DNA of 64,000 bases, from the NCBI RefSeq assembly GCF_964340395.1, contig NC_135551.1:16627503-16691502 (forward strand). Reading direction: 5' to 3'. Source of the stretch: Glandiceps talaboti (Eukaryota > Hemichordata > Enteropneusta > Spengelidae). This document shows, in pieces, positions 12,301 to 22,823 of this stretch; position 1 is the first letter of the stretch, and each line of letters starts with the position of its first letter. Both the position numbers and the translations under genes were made by a program. Below the pieces are notes generated by a model. It had not been told where the DNA came from, did no database searches, and saw nothing but the letters and a program-made list of their open reading frames with translations.

Positions 12301-15300
12301 AAACTGTATTCAAATAAATGAAAAATAAATATTGTACATATATCATGGCTTTCTGTTTTTGTACTTACACATTTTCATTTATCTCTCTCATTTTACCACA
12401 GATGATCTCTCTCAGTGGATTTAACATCCATCTTCATGAAATATGAGTGCATAATTTTCTTTGTAAGTTCCAAATTGTTTTAAATAGTTTTACTTTAAGC
12501 CCTAAACAAATTGTGTGCTTTCGATTACGCTCAATTTTAGAATAGGTGGGGGGTAGGTAATTTTTTTTTTATGTGTGCCTAGTTCAGGTAGTTGTGATTT
12601 CCGTTCTTTTCCATATGGTCTCTGTGTTATTGGTTTTTCTCCCCATCAAATGTACAGCCATTACAAAACAATTTTATATTATCTTTTCAAGTTGATGTCA
12701 GTTTCTGAATCCACTATTTCTTGTGGGACTTCACAGTTTTTGCGAATTTATTATTTTTTCCCCGAATATGTAAAAAAAGGAGTTTAGGGTCAGCAGTGAA
12801 AAAATAGATGGGGTCAGGTAACTGGAACCAAGCAATATTTTTTTTAGGCCTAAAGAATTATTCACCATTTCTTTAACACTGACTTTGCAAACACCAATGT
12901 CAGTGGTGGGGTATCTGTGCCAATGATATTGAAGAGCTCTTCCAATTTGTACAATGGTAGCCAAAATTACGTAAATATTTCACATATGTGTTGCAATATT
13001 CACCTGCTGATGTACTAATGGCAGGAAATTATTTTTCAACATTTGGAAGTTTACTAAGATGTTTCAAAAAGCTGCAAAAATCATACTAATCATACAAAAA
13101 GTTGTGTCAAGCACCATCAACCTCATTGTTATAGAAATGCCAACATCAGACAGTGGACATACAGAACCTGTTACAAACAGGGAAAGTGAACAACTGAATT
13201 GGATTAATAACACTTGGCACAGCATGTATATATGAAGTATAGAGACTTGTTATCACATTCAATCATTTGATAAGAACAGTTTTATTTCAGGGCCACTTTA
13301 CATAGGAGTTCACGTGAAGGTCACAAATAAATTTCAAGTTTCCCTGCCATTTCATGTACACATAAAGAGGCCATGAAACTGTTCTTATCAAACCAGTGTC
13401 TGCTGTTCCAACATGCTGCAAGCAAAGTGTTATTAATCCAATTTACTTGTTTACTTTCCCTGTTTGTAACAACTTTTGTTCATCCATGGTCTGAAGTCAG
13501 CAGTTGTATTTAACTTTGACAGGAAAATGGGAGCATTGGTAGAATCCCTAGAGTAATGAAATTGTTGTTGCTAGCTACCTAAGGATGGTATCCCGATAAC
13601 AAAGTACATGTAAATGTATGGAGATTGGATATCTACTTACTCCTTGAGTTCTTCTATGTCTTCAAAACCAAGTTTAAACATTGTAGGATCCAAATCAAAG
13701 TCTTTGAAAGCTCCATCAATTACTGGAAATAAAAGTTTAAATTCAACATTTTTATAAACAAACATATTATCAATTGATATACACATCATGCTAATGTGGT
13801 ACTGAATTTTTATGTAAAATGAGAGGTAAAATGTGTCTTTTGAATCCCTAGATATAAATATTCTTTAACCAGTAAATTTTAGTCTATAATAATCTTAACA
13901 GCTTGGGTATGGGTTTTGAGGAACGAGGACGTGCACTGGAACGGGTTCGACTTTAGGATTGCCTGTGAGCCGTACAACCAAGCTTGCGATTTCTCCATAG
14001 CAATACATGATTATATGGATTATGATAATTTGTATTATAGATGTTAGCTGAATACCGAATTAAAGATTGAAATGATATGCACAAATATATGTGAACATGA
14101 CAGGGTTTTTGTTTTACAGTTTTGAAACATTGTTAACAGAAATGTGTGGTTGTAATACTGGAGTTTTATAAAAATCTTGATTTGAGTACACCAAAGGAAA
14201 ATAGTATAATGTCTGATAGCTGTCACACATAATGATACAAGTCAGCAAATACATTATGGATGGTTTTAAAAACAGGAAAAGTTTTTCTTTTGCATTTGTG
14301 TGTTCTCATTTCTAAAGACATAAAGCAAATTTGACTTATAGAGTCGGATTCAGTGAAGTCAGATAGTTAAGTTTCAATGACACTACATGTATCTGCATTA
14401 TTAGGAGTTATTCTTCTGGTTCTACCACTAGGTTTGAGTTCTGTACTGATGTAACTCTAAAGGTGAATAATTGAAATATTCAAACAATACACAAGATCAT
14501 CATTACAGTACAACATCACTTTTGACATAATTCCAATGATCAAATTTATCAATTGCTAGTTAAAACAGTTTCAGTGTTGCAGCCAGGGGGGGGGGGGGGG
14601 TCATTTGACACACATTTTTTTGATCTGACCCACAATTTTGGAAGTGATGGGTCATAGATGACCCACACTAAAATCGTATGCAAATATGTTTAGCAACATG
14701 ACCATGCCAATAGCAACAGCCAAGTGATCACGTATATTGCATACATTTTTTTGTAGATAACAACAGGGTTGGATAGGCAACTGCATAATCAGTCAGCAAA
14801 TATCTATCATGAATCAGCATGTGGGTAAATATTTTTAAAAACTGTAGTTGTGCTACAATGCCATTGGTGCTTTTTTTGATAATGTCCCCAAAAAATTTGT
14901 GATGACCCAGAGAAATGAAAGTCTCGGACACCATGTGCCACTCTTTTAAAAGGCTGGCTACAACACTGCAGTTTCATTTTACTAAAAAAAATTGAAAATA
15001 AATACAATTTACCTTTATCGGGTTTCCTTGGTTGCATTCCCCTCCTTGTAGCATATGTTCTGTGGATATGTTTCATTGGCAACATAGTATTATCTGTGAA
15101 GATAGAAATATTATGACATAACCTCAAAACAGGTGAGTTACAAGTGTAGGATACTTGCACTGTTGCAGTACTATTTGCAAAAGTGCTTGTATAGTGGCCA
15201 TATTTTCATGAGCTACATGTAGCGAGTGAAAGTGCATCAGAAAACACTGCAAGCATAAGTGCCAATACAGTACTCCTACATGAATGTACCCACACTGGAA

Positions 15301-17793
15301 CTCAATGCAACTCAGAATTGGGTTCTGCTATTATTATTACATGTGAAACAGCAAATTTCTACCAAAAAAAAAAAAAATGACACTGATAGGGCTCAAAATT
15401 AACTTTTTTTCTTTGGTAATCCTAGTGGGCTACCAATTGCACAGAGTGGTAACCCAAGGATGGTGACCAATAGTCATATATTCCTGAACTGAAAACAGAG
15501 TTCTTCTATTTGGAAATATGTGTTTTATGTATTTTGATGAGTGACACTTATTGCTGTCAAAGGGTTGTAGGGCTAGAACTACATGTAGAAGAAGTGACTT
15601 ATTTAGAGTAGAGGGTTACTGAACAAATTGGAAGGCTATGGCAGGGCTCGAAATTCGTTTTTTTTCTTGGTAGCCCAGGTGGGCTACCATCTTTTAAATT
15701 TGGTAGCCCGAGAGCAATGACTGGTAGCCCATATGCATGCATTCCTAAATTAATGGTGTCTGTGTATATAACTATATCATGGTGTATTGAATTCAATGAT
15801 TGATTGAATAACTTAAGAGTCACGTTAACACGTTATTTGTGTGTATTTCATGCCATATTTGACATTGGGGACGCAATTTTTTGCATGTATGTGTCTCTGG
15901 GGACGTGTCATAAAGAGGGACCGTATGAGGCTTACTGTTACAACGTACGGTTATCATTGCAATGAAGAAAAAATATGTAGTCGCAGTTCGTAATTGTAAC
16001 TATTATCTAAATCTCTTGGTGCAGTGAGACCTGTAAAATTTGAATATGATTCAACGTATGGAGAACGTATAAACAGTTTCATAAGCCCCATGGCCATTTC
16101 CTGATGTGGAGACTACGTCTTGGGTAGTTTAGAAACTATGTGCTGTTATCATTATCTATCCACGTGATTGGTTACTTATTAACAGACGGGTTAGACAGGA
16201 TTTGTATTAATACATGACGGCCCCTTCCATTCATGGGCGAAGAGATAATCATACAGAGTCTAAGACCACATCAGCAGACGGTCCATGCTGAAAACTTCAC
16301 TCAGACAAATTCAAATCATCATGTCACCATTTCATTCTCACTAAAACTTCAACTTTCTTTTGAGCTTTACTACTACTACTAGATCGAATGCATTACGTGA
16401 ATTTACCATTCACTGCATGCTCTCAGGGGTTGCGTGAGCGTGGTTTACACACGGAATGTTTTAGGCATCGTTCAAGAATAAACGAATCTGTAGGTGTATA
16501 CCAAGTTAACAGTTCTCATCAGCATAAAATTTTATCAAACACCATTACAACTGTGTCTCTGTCAAGTTGAAAGTTAAAGCTGTCATTCATGTTATGGAAT
16601 TTAGTTACTGCAGTAGTGCTGTACCGAAAGTGACTCCGAGAAGGACCGGAAGGGCCCGGGCCGGAGAGCAGATTTCCAGAGAGTGATTACCATGGGAAAT
16701 TGAAAGTACAGAAAGATAACATTAAATCGCTATACAGAATATTGTTGCTTATAAATGTTTTGTAGTGACATTTTGGAAGTACAAGCTGTGTATACGATGA
16801 ACGGAAGAATGACGTGTACAGTGTACATGTATTTCGTGTACATTTGATATACATGTAGTGTGGATGCAAATTTGGAAAAGACGCACAGATTTTGACGCTA
16901 ATTTTGGCGAGAACATATCCCACATGACTGCGACCTCGGAGGCCCCCGGCCCGGGAAGGTGTCGGAGTCAGGGTGTCACAGTTTCATTCAAAACTTAGTA
17001 GCCCAATTGGGCTACCACTCACATAATTTGGTAGCCCAGAGACAAACATTGGTAGTCTGTGGACGCGGGACTACCGCGAATTTCGAGCCCTGTATGAGGA
17101 TGTGTTGACTTTACATAGAAGCACTACTAAAACATAGACTGAACAAATCTTACTATCCTATCTAGTATCACTTGATAAATGTTTTTTTTTCTAGTATTCT
17201 ATTTTTAATTCTTATCACTTGCTAGTACAAGCTGAGCCTATAATAAACATACCTATTAGTTACCAGTAAACACATGATGTGGAACATAAACTTAATTTTC
17301 AGGAACCTTTTAGTTTCTGCTTTAACTTATTTACTAGCTCTGGATTCACATATTACGTGGTCTATAGCCTAATTCCTTTTAGTGGAGTTCAAGGCTTCAC
17401 CATGGCTCCTTCCATAGACAAAATAATTAGGGGGGGGGGGCACTCATCATTCTGAAAAATCCAACAAATAAAGGAAACCGGGAGGTTCACTCAAAATTGC
17501 TTCTATACCACCACCACCATTTGCATGATGAAATACACCATGACAGGTGAGAAAATGTCGATAGACTTTACATTTAGAGTGAACTTACCATTCTGTTCGC
17601 CTGAGTTCTTGCCATCACTGGAGAAAACAATCGATGAACCCGACGAACATGTCGAATGACTTAGTCGCACTTTCGATGTCACACGACATGATCGACTAAA
17701 ATGTGTGAGGAGATCGTAAACTGTCTTATCAAAAGGTTGTTTTTGAGGAGTGAGACTTGTACCGTTGTGTACGACACGACGAACTATAAACAT
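3037..17793 (-). CDS. MRPS15: MRPS15, mitochondrial ribosomal protein uS15m (7 coding exons)
   Basis: Nuclear gene for the small-subunit mitoribosome protein of the S15 family, which binds 12S rRNA in the platform region. Coding exons on the minus strand are 17793-17589, 15093-15013, 13722-13641, 12232-12184, 10829-10748, 4569-4511 and 3327-3037. They total 849 nt (282 residues plus stop) with compatible GT-AG phases at every junction. The N-terminus is rich in Arg, Ser and Thr with few acidic residues, as expected for a mitochondrial presequence. The conserved S15 fold lies in the last three exons: an ILTVKIRNLAEHMKENKKDK stretch, then an IDRRNQLLGYLRRNNYDRF stretch, then a WLLEELGIQY stretch. 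Metazoan homologues are of similar size (about 250-290 aa). The start is the first ATG of the open first exon. Introns are packed with transposons. Identification comes from motif recognition, not a database search. Confidence 0.93.
3507..3767. mobile_element. Foldback (long-TIR) element with 10-bp target duplication, Mutator-like
   Basis: The two ends are inverted copies of about 70 bp: the sequence from AGACTGTCGACAGTCATTC to the GCCTCGCTCTG motif is repeated in reverse at the right end with a few mismatches. The 10-bp word ACATCAACAC sits immediately outside both ends (3497-3506 and 3768-3777), with one extra base at the left. Long terminal inverted repeats plus a 9-11 bp duplication fit Mutator-like (MULE) non-autonomous elements. 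It lies in MRPS15 intron 6 and has no coding capacity. Confidence 0.75.
3800..3915. repeat. CA/GACA mixed microsatellite
   Basis: Mixed ACAC and GACA runs in MRPS15 intron 6, directly right of the foldback element. Open frames over it are artefacts of the repeat unit. Confidence 0.9.
4511..4569 (-). CDS. MRPS15: MRPS15 exon 6 (S15 core helix)
   Basis: A 59-bp exon. It completes an Ile codon and encodes AILTVKIRNLAEHMKENKK, the diagnostic S15 helix (bacterial S15 has the pattern ALLTxRIxxLTEHxKxHKKD). The acceptor is CTACAG and the donor GTAAGTAATC. It is too short to show as a long open frame. Confidence 0.92.
4650..5094 (+). mobile_element. Degenerate transposon fragment, possibly the 3' end of a Crypton-type element
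   Basis: It begins with a hairpin in which TGGTAAAAT and ATTTTACCA alternate (about 4680-4727). Two overlapping frames follow (4740-4982 and 4870-5088). The second ends in GLFQNCTFSGSVNVQFVNH, which resembles the beta-rich C-terminal tail (FxNCxFxGxVNIxI) I associate with DUF3504/tyrosine-recombinase (Crypton-derived) proteins of marine invertebrates. A frameshift separates it from a Ser-rich linker. No recombinase core is visible. The family assignment is from memory and weak. Confidence 0.3.
5526..5667. repeat. Long near-perfect palindrome (hairpin element A)
   Basis: The arms are about 65 bp and almost perfectly complementary: AGCAATAACCCCCTCCGAAG at the left is mirrored at the right, with a short loop around 5590-5600. 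The outer flanks (TATAATATAATAGC at the left, TTAAGTATAG at the right) recur around the second palindrome at 46.9 kb, so the mobile unit probably includes them. It lies in MRPS15 intron 5 and has no open frame of note. Confidence 0.85.
6255..6942 (-). pseudogene. LINE ORF2, C-terminal part
   Basis: Continues the reading frame on the far side of the insertion with YMLIKTPRKILNFEGRLYIG, then the LGVSIDSFLNWKSHIEKV and LPHLSYCVEVWGN motifs typical of the region after the RT domain in CR1/L2/Jockey LINEs, and a stop at 6255. The short residues encoded by the insertion edge (about 6943-6986) are not part of it. Confidence 0.9.
6945..7863. mobile_element. 919-bp non-autonomous DNA element with TA duplication, inserted in the LINE
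   Basis: The ends are inverted copies: CCGGAGTTTTCCAAAAACAA at the left and the complement of CCGGAGTTTTCCGAAAACTA at the right. A second inverted motif (GGGCGATTATTTGGC) lies inside each end. TA flanks both sides (6943-6944, 7864-7865). Removing the insert and one TA restores the LINE frame exactly as Asn-Tyr-Met-Leu-Ile. A TA duplication suggests a Tc1/mariner-type mover, but the terminus does not start with the usual CAGT. The inner minus-strand frame (7460-7708) matches nothing I know. Confidence 0.85.
7866..10127 (-). pseudogene. LINE ORF2, endonuclease and reverse transcriptase part
   Basis: It starts at an ATG (MEATDNQPQTINYN). The APE-type endonuclease shows FHLNIRSLSKH, ALTEIWL, IMGDVNID and SDHFPV motifs. 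One TAA stop at 9789-9791 breaks the frame inside the endonuclease, and the frame continues after it. The reverse transcriptase follows with FKVTPI-type KFAKVTPIYKNG, NYRPISVLPILSKVFE, YGFRKKHST, DLKKAFDTIDH, GIPQGSILGPLLF and the catalytic FADDT. The frame is then cut at an Asn-Tyr codon pair by the TA-flanked insertion. Only the stop and the insert prevent an intact product. Confidence 0.92.
10225..10496. mobile_element. hAT-like MITE (272 bp)
   Basis: The terminal inverted repeats CAGGGGTGAACAAATC and GATTTGTTCACCCCTG match perfectly, and TCATT is duplicated on both sides (10220-10224, 10497-10501). The CAGGGG start is typical of hAT elements. A 5-bp duplication is shorter than the standard 8 bp but occurs in some hAT subgroups. 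The interior repeats CTGGTCC/GGACCAG words, so the element can fold extensively. It has no coding capacity. Confidence 0.8.
10748..10829 (-). CDS. MRPS15: MRPS15 exon 5
   Basis: An 82-bp exon encoding QEVQFKKGTMLVDKVREDEF and KPSHEAK, ending one base into the next codon. The acceptor is CTACAG and the donor GTAAGTGA. It enters the first conserved S15 helix. Confidence 0.88.
11101..11201 (-). other. Open segment with good acceptor in MRPS15 intron 4, possible cryptic exon
   Basis: A strong acceptor (TTATTTTATTTGCAG) precedes an open frame reading KRLNSEEIYNAKSLSERISM and onward. No good donor is visible (weak GTGTGC or GTGATA). MRPS15 alignment by eye is complete without it: exon 4 joins exon 5 with the expected spacing. 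It may be chance, an alternative exon, or a decayed coding piece. Confidence 0.2.
11289..11402. repeat. Short inverted-repeat element (~114 bp)
   Basis: TTATGATCCGGATATGGGTT and the following TTGCAGACC at the left end recur inverted at the right end with two or three mismatches. It is probably a small MITE or a folded relic in MRPS15 intron 4. No target duplication was recognised. Confidence 0.65.
11728..12126. mobile_element. MITE-like element with ~58-bp inverted repeats
   Basis: The left end ACAGTCTATTTCACAATACC (continuing to CAACCATGCAGAAACCA) is mirrored at the right end with only a 1-bp indel and a single substitution. Sub-terminal segments around TTGTTACATTTTGTCTA and GACTAAATGTAGCAA also pair. 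A diverged relative is present at about 18177-18440. No coding capacity; it lies in MRPS15 intron 4. Confidence 0.75.
12184..12232 (-). CDS. MRPS15: MRPS15 exon 4
   Basis: A short 49-bp exon that completes a split Asp codon and encodes ADEKVKKIFSLEYASR. The acceptor is CTTTCCAG and the donor GTAAGTCATC. The SLE motif is also found at this position in vertebrate MRPS15. The direct join to exon 5 preserves the usual spacing to the core. Confidence 0.85.
12494..12856. repeat. Dispersed repeat, copy 1 (inverted relative at 62.0 kb)
   Basis: Bounded by TTTAAGCCCTAAA at the left and TTTAGGCCTAAA at the right, with GATTACGCTCAATTTTAGAA and GTCAGTTTCTGAATCCACTA motifs inside. The reverse complement of the same sequence, diverged, is at 62044-62360, so this is a dispersed element with palindromic TTAGGCCTAA ends. 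It lies in MRPS15 intron 3. Confidence 0.7.
13170..13470. mobile_element. Foldback element (~301 bp)
   Basis: GTTACAAACAGGGAAAGTGA and the adjacent TTGGATTAATAACACTT are mirrored at the right end (AAGTGTTATTAATCCAATTT to CTTTCCCTGTTTGTAAC). An inner pair (TTTGATAAGAACAGTTT and its complement) extends the fold. No target duplication is clear. It lies in MRPS15 intron 3. Confidence 0.75.
13641..13722 (-). CDS. MRPS15: MRPS15 exon 3
   Basis: An 82-bp exon encoding IDGAFKDFDLDPTMFKLGFE and six more residues, phase 1 in and phase 2 out. The acceptor is TATTTCCAG and the donor GTAAGTAG. This acidic segment precedes the S15 core. Confidence 0.85.
14572..14968. mobile_element. hAT-like MITE (397 bp) with 6-bp duplication
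   Basis: CAGTGTTGCAGCCAG at the left is mirrored by CTGGCTACAACACTG at the right. CAGTTT flanks both ends (14566-14571, 14969-14974). CAGTGTTG is a common hAT-type terminus. The interior contains a G homopolymer and repeated TGACCCA words. It lies in MRPS15 intron 2. Confidence 0.75.
15013..15093 (-). CDS. MRPS15: MRPS15 exon 2
   Basis: An 81-bp exon. It completes a split Asp codon, encodes NTMLPMKHIHRTYATRRGMQ and six further residues, and ends in phase 1. The acceptor is CTTCACAG and the donor GTAAATTG. The basic HRTYATRRG run probably belongs to the presequence cleavage region. Confidence 0.85.
15386..15500. repeat. Degenerate relative of the neighbouring CAGGGCTCGAAATT element
   Basis: AGGGCTCAAAATTAACTTTT followed by TTGGTAATCCTAGTGGGCTA resembles the left end of the element at 15642, in the same orientation. 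It looks like an older partial copy. Confidence 0.5.
15642..17092. mobile_element. hAT-like non-autonomous element (~1.45 kb)
   Basis: It starts CAGGGCTCGAAATTCG and ends CGAATTTCGAGCCCTG, an inverted pair. Sub-terminal TGGTAGCCCA/TGGGCTACCA motifs recur near both ends. The flanks share TATG (TATGG left, TATGA right), possibly a 5-bp duplication with one change. A GC-rich inverted pair lies inside (16628-16972). I find no transposase. It occupies much of MRPS15 intron 1. Confidence 0.7.
16628..16972. repeat. Nested GC-rich inverted repeat
   Basis: GTGACTCCGAGAAGGACCGG and GGGCCCGGGCCGG at the left pair with CCCCGGCCCGGGAAGGTGTC and GGAGTCA at the right. Its base composition differs sharply from the AT-rich surroundings, so it may be an independent insertion inside the larger element. 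Confidence 0.5.
17589..17793 (-). CDS. MRPS15: MRPS15 exon 1 (start codon, mitochondrial presequence)
   Basis: Encodes 68 residues beginning MFIVRRVVHNGT, then one base of the next codon. It is basic and Ser/Thr-rich, with acidic residues sparse until the end. The donor is GTAAGTTC. The Asp codon split with exon 2 confirms phase 1. Confidence 0.85.
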
Positions 17794-18176
17794 TCTTCTT
17801 GAATTTGAGCAAATAAAGTAAAATTGTACCTAACACATGCTGAAGGTCACCTCGACTGACCTTATTTCTGTTTGTTTGCTACCAGTTTTCTCGGCTGCTG
17901 TAACGCCCTCTTCGTTCGCATTGAAAACTCCTTTCGTTTAGGACATTCTAAAATCTACCTGTAGTAAGAGACACATCCACACAGTTGGGTCGCCCTCACT
18001 TAAGTTTAAATATAATATAGAAACTTTCAGTTTGTTCTCAGAAACAATATTAAAACCACAGTATCGAGTAGATATGTAACATTTCCCTCAATTTGCGACA
18101 AGTTCCCTCCCCCCCCCCCCGAAATCAAATGGTCTACCCCGTAGAGCTCACAGACCCAGGTCACAGACACGACCTT

Positions 18177-18440
18177 GTTTGATACAACCACAATGCACCA
18201 ATACGAAATGCACATATACAGATTGCAAGACTGAATGAATTCAGTTCTTCGATCTTTTCTTGCTACATTCTAGATCTGTCTATAAAATCATATGAAGAAA
18301 TGAATTAACTTTCCACTATGAAGACTACAAATTGTAGACATCAAACCATTGGCGCCATAGTTGCAGTACATTTAAACGATTCATTTAATTTATTTAGACA
18401 AAATGTAGCAAGACATTGCAATCTTGTTATCTTGAAAGAT
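18177..18440. mobile_element. Diverged, truncated relative of the 11.7-kb MITE
   Basis: Shares TGTTTGATACAACCA at the left, then GCAAGACTGAATGA and TTGCTACAT, and at the right TTGCAGTACATTTAAACGAT plus TAGACAAAATGTAGCAA, in the same order as the element at 11728-12126. The outer right terminus is missing. Confidence 0.6.
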
Positions 18441-18580
18441 CTAGAGTCTTATTGACTTCCCTGACCTTAGGTTTTGGAGGGAAAAATTGTGTAAATATTA
18501 TTCGAATGTGGCCGGAAGGGCACCGTTACAGTTGGTGTAATAATTAACTGGTATGCAAATAGAGGGAAATATTCAAACTT

Positions 18581-19279
18581 TCCGCGGTTTTCAATTCTCA
18601 TTCAATAATGTCGAGTACAGGGTACCACACGTACGTACCTGTACACTGTCATTGGATTAATCTGCATCGTTAATGTCTTGTATCAAAATGATATAGTTAC
18701 TCCTTGGAGATTGTTATTGTATTTAGTTGTGTTCCATACCTGGATTACTATTTTCAACGTTCCCCGGATTATTATCAACTAGCAAAACATATCGGATTTA
18801 GCTGTGAAGTAAAATGATGTTCTCAAGTACAAAGCCGAAAGGTCAGTAACGATAATCTTATCTCACTTGAATTAGGCGCCAAAAAGTAGGTACGTCTGGT
18901 AAGACCACTACGATAAAGTTAATCCTTGGAGATTGTAGTTGTGTTCGGTACCTGGATTACTGTTTTCAACATTTCCTGGATTACCAACAAGTGACAATAT
19001 ATCGGATTTACCTGTGAAGTTAAAATGATGTTCCGCGGTTTTAGTCTCATTCAATAATAGCGTTTAGTACAGGGAACAAAAATGATAAAGTTACTCCTTG
19101 GAGATTGTTATTGTATTTAGTTGTGTTCCATACATGGATTACTATTTTCAACGTTCCCCGGATTATTAACAACTAACAATACATATCGGATTTAGCTGTG
19201 AAGTAAAATGATGTTCTCGAAGAACGAAGCTGAAAGGTCAGTAACGATAATCTTATCTCAATTGAATTAGGCGCCAAAA
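18581..19279 (+). repeat. Locally duplicated segment, two full copies and one partial
   Basis: A ~200-bp block starting AAAATGATA and containing GTTACTCCTTGGAGATTGTT, GTTCCATACCTGGATTACTA, ACATATCGGATTTAGCTGTG and TTAGGCGCCAAAA occurs at 18685-18885 and 19076-19279. A shorter, more diverged version is at about 18909-19031. The CCGCGGTTTT/CTCATTCAATAAT leader is also duplicated (18581 and 19032), so the whole unit was probably tandemly copied. Confidence 0.8.
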
Positions 19280-22200
19280 TATGATGCGACAGTATGTACG
19301 TCATCCTTCGTTGAAATCTGCGCAAACACTGAGGCACTTTACGCTTCTTCAATAACGGAACGTATGAATACTAATAAGTCTTCACATAGACTTACTGTAA
19401 CGACGTCGTTGCTTCATTCACAGCTAGCTAGAGATATGAAACTTTGTAGAAACGTTTTCATCACATACCAACAACGTTAGGAGATGTCAAATGGGAATTA
19501 TCGATAAGATGTATGATAATATCAATATGCACTTGTTGATACAATCTTGAACAAACAGTATTGCAACGAATTTACTCGAAATCCCCTAAACCAATACCTC
19601 AATAACAGTAGAGGATATAAATTGTCTGTAAAATCCGATGATTGTATTGTTACTAACTTACTATGACATCATGAATCATCAAAGTATAAATATTCGTTTC
19701 CATGAATTAAACAATTCTCTACAAAGCCAGTGTAAGGGACACCGTGTCGGGGCGCCCTCACACATCGGTCAACACCTCGACGTATCTATAGTCGATTAAA
19801 AAGCGTTACCATGTGTATAACTTTTCATACAGCAATTTGTGTTAATCACATATCAATGAATATATAGAACTACTAATATCATGCATATCGAAGTTGATAG
19901 GACAGAGGTTGCCATGGCAACAATTTGATACCATATTCTTTGTGAAAGCAGGACTTGAATGATTTCCAACTTGCCAGGGAGCTGAGAAACGTTATACAGG
20001 GTGACTGTCATTAGAACTAGAGTAAGAATTATAGACAAAGGACAGAGTATGTTAAAGCGTAATGACATGTATACATGTATAACTAATGCAGTAGGAATTT
20101 TAATGTGTAACAAACAAATATTAAACATTCTTATTAAAAAGTTCATTTTTAGTCGTGCATGCATGTTATAAGCAGTAATGTTGTTGACGAGTGGAATTGA
20201 TAGTCAGTGATCATGACAACTCATAAGGCGATGATAAAGCTTCTTATTCACAATACCAAACTCTTGTATGTTACATTTACAGTTAAGCATGGTATCAATT
20301 GAACATGGTGAACTAATCTGGTAAACTATTTAGGTGGGATTTCAAGTGTCATGTTGACAACGTTGGCGTCAAATCACCGACGAATATACTATCACGTGGT
20401 TGTTGGTATAGGGTCAAGGGTTAAGAGATATATGAAGGTCATGCTAGGTCAACACATCTCACTGCACTGCAGACCAACCAATAATAAATTTACTAGAGTG
20501 TCGTTGTTTTTGTCAATGGTTGAAGGCAATGTACAGGTCATGCTAGGTCATAGGTCGTAACAGCTCAGCTACTTGTTTATATTAAATGTTGAGAACACTA
20601 TGTTACAAATAAGAAGTACGACTTAGTAGCTATGTCAGAGACAGTGTATCTCATAGAATTCAGTGTTTGTACAAGTATATCGTATTCATTTGTGAACTGC
20701 CACTCAGCACTCTGGTTTATTACAAAATACACACAGGTTTACATTTTAAACAATAATAGCCAAAGTAATAATATTAATCGTTTGATTGTAACTCATATCA
20801 TCAGTGGACTGAGATTATGATATGAATATTTTGGTTTATGCAAAACATTTTCAATAACAATTTTAGATGTGAAGTCTTTACGTTGCAACAGACATTATGT
20901 TTTGTATTCTTGAGACATTATAATAGACATAAATTATCACTGACTACTTGTATAGTATAGGTTGTTTATCTATATAATATGTTAACATGACACGTTTTCA
21001 TCTGTAATTACCTAACATATAATCATTCACATGCATAAAGTCAAATACAAACATATTTATGTATTCCTTTATTTATTTATCTATATTGGGATATTTTGTA
21101 AGCAAGTAATTCTAGTAAAAAATCAAACATGGTAATTTCATATTTCTACAACAATGACTAAAGAGAGAAATACAATATTAACGATATTATATAATTCCTA
21201 TTTAATTCTCATATTCATATGCAGCCAACTAATCAGCATAACAGTCCTTCATGTTAAGACCGTTGTCATAGGATGACATTAGACACAATTCTGAAAGTAG
21301 ACTTATGTACGCAGCCTGCTCGGATATAGAGTTTCCCTTTGTCAGAATGTATTTATAGTTAAATCGAAAACAGTAATAGTACAAAACAATTGAGTATAAT
21401 ATGAAAAGACTGAATATGTTCATCAACTTGGTAGATACCATTACATAGGTTATACTACATTAAGCATTTTAACCTTGTATTTGTCATTCTGATAGGAATT
21501 GTTGACCAGGATATATAGAAAACTCAACACTAAAAAGTTGAACGACTTGTACAATAATTTGCTTACAATTATATTAAACTGAAATAAGATTTAAAATAAA
21601 CGACTACAACGTTATCATTGAACGGTTACAAAAGTTCTACACGATATTTCAAGATATTCAGTTAAATTATTTATCGCTTTGTTTGTTCTTTTTTTTCTTT
21701 TACTTTCAATGATACATTGACTTTCCTTTGGTATACAAATGAACGTTTTCAGTCAGCATATATAGTTAATGTTAACAACAATGCCAGTAACTTAATCATA
21801 CAACAATTAGTCGACTGATAGCGTTTACTCCAATTGTTACTGATAACATTTAAAACAAATAAACAAACTAGTGTAATTTTTACCGGAAATGTTCAGTGTC
21901 TAGTCTGGTCTACAGGTGATCATATAACACACTTTAAGCCTATAAAACCAACATTAACGTCAATTGAAAGTAAATATATGTAATCCATAACATGTAAAGG
22001 AAATAACAATCCAGTGAAACGTTTATTGTCTGGTCTGGTCTGGTCTGGTCTGGTCTGTAGGTGATTTCCACACGAGATACACATATGTGCTAGCTTGTAC
22101 ATTTGTTTTCTTTCTGTTGGGATATGAGCAGACCGATACCATACACGATTCATAATGTGATATCAAATCAAAATATTAACTTTTCGTGCTAATTTAACCT

Positions 22201-22741
22201 ATGTATTGGTTGTCCTATGTACATCTTGTATAGATGTTGTAAGGGAATAACACTTTGTTACAATATTTCATGGATATTCAACGGCCTCGACAACATTAAT
22301 ATACACTATCTATGCTGATTTCTCTGATCTGGGACAAATGACGGTATAATGATTGACTACACTCTTATTTACGACGACGTTATGAAGTATCCACAGTGAA
22401 CCTTGTACATCCTAGCACTAAGATGTGCACATCCTAGTGGTCATATCAAATGCTAGTGCTTGGAAGAAGAGCACAGCTATGTACCGGCTGTGTGCCCCAT
22501 AGCCCAGTTACAGCACAGGGGCTTGGAATTGACCATACTTGTTTACAAAAAAGTGTTTTTTTGTTTATTGTTTACTTTCTTTCTTTACCTTTCAAGCCCC
22601 TGTGGTTACAGGTTATATTTTCCCACAGCCCTGGTACATGGTTGTGAAAAATATACATGATGCATAGATGCGGGATACCACATCTTTGCCATGACTGTTT
22701 AGCACATCCCAGTGCCATGGTTGTGTACTGCACACAGTTAT

Positions 22742-22818
<77 letters not shown>
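22742..22818. repeat. CA dinucleotide microsatellite
   Basis: About 38 CA units. It sits inside imperfect repeats built on ACAGCTGGTAxATGGCTGTG words (about 22.5-23.2 kb). Confidence 0.95.
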
Positions 22819-22823
<5 letters not shown>

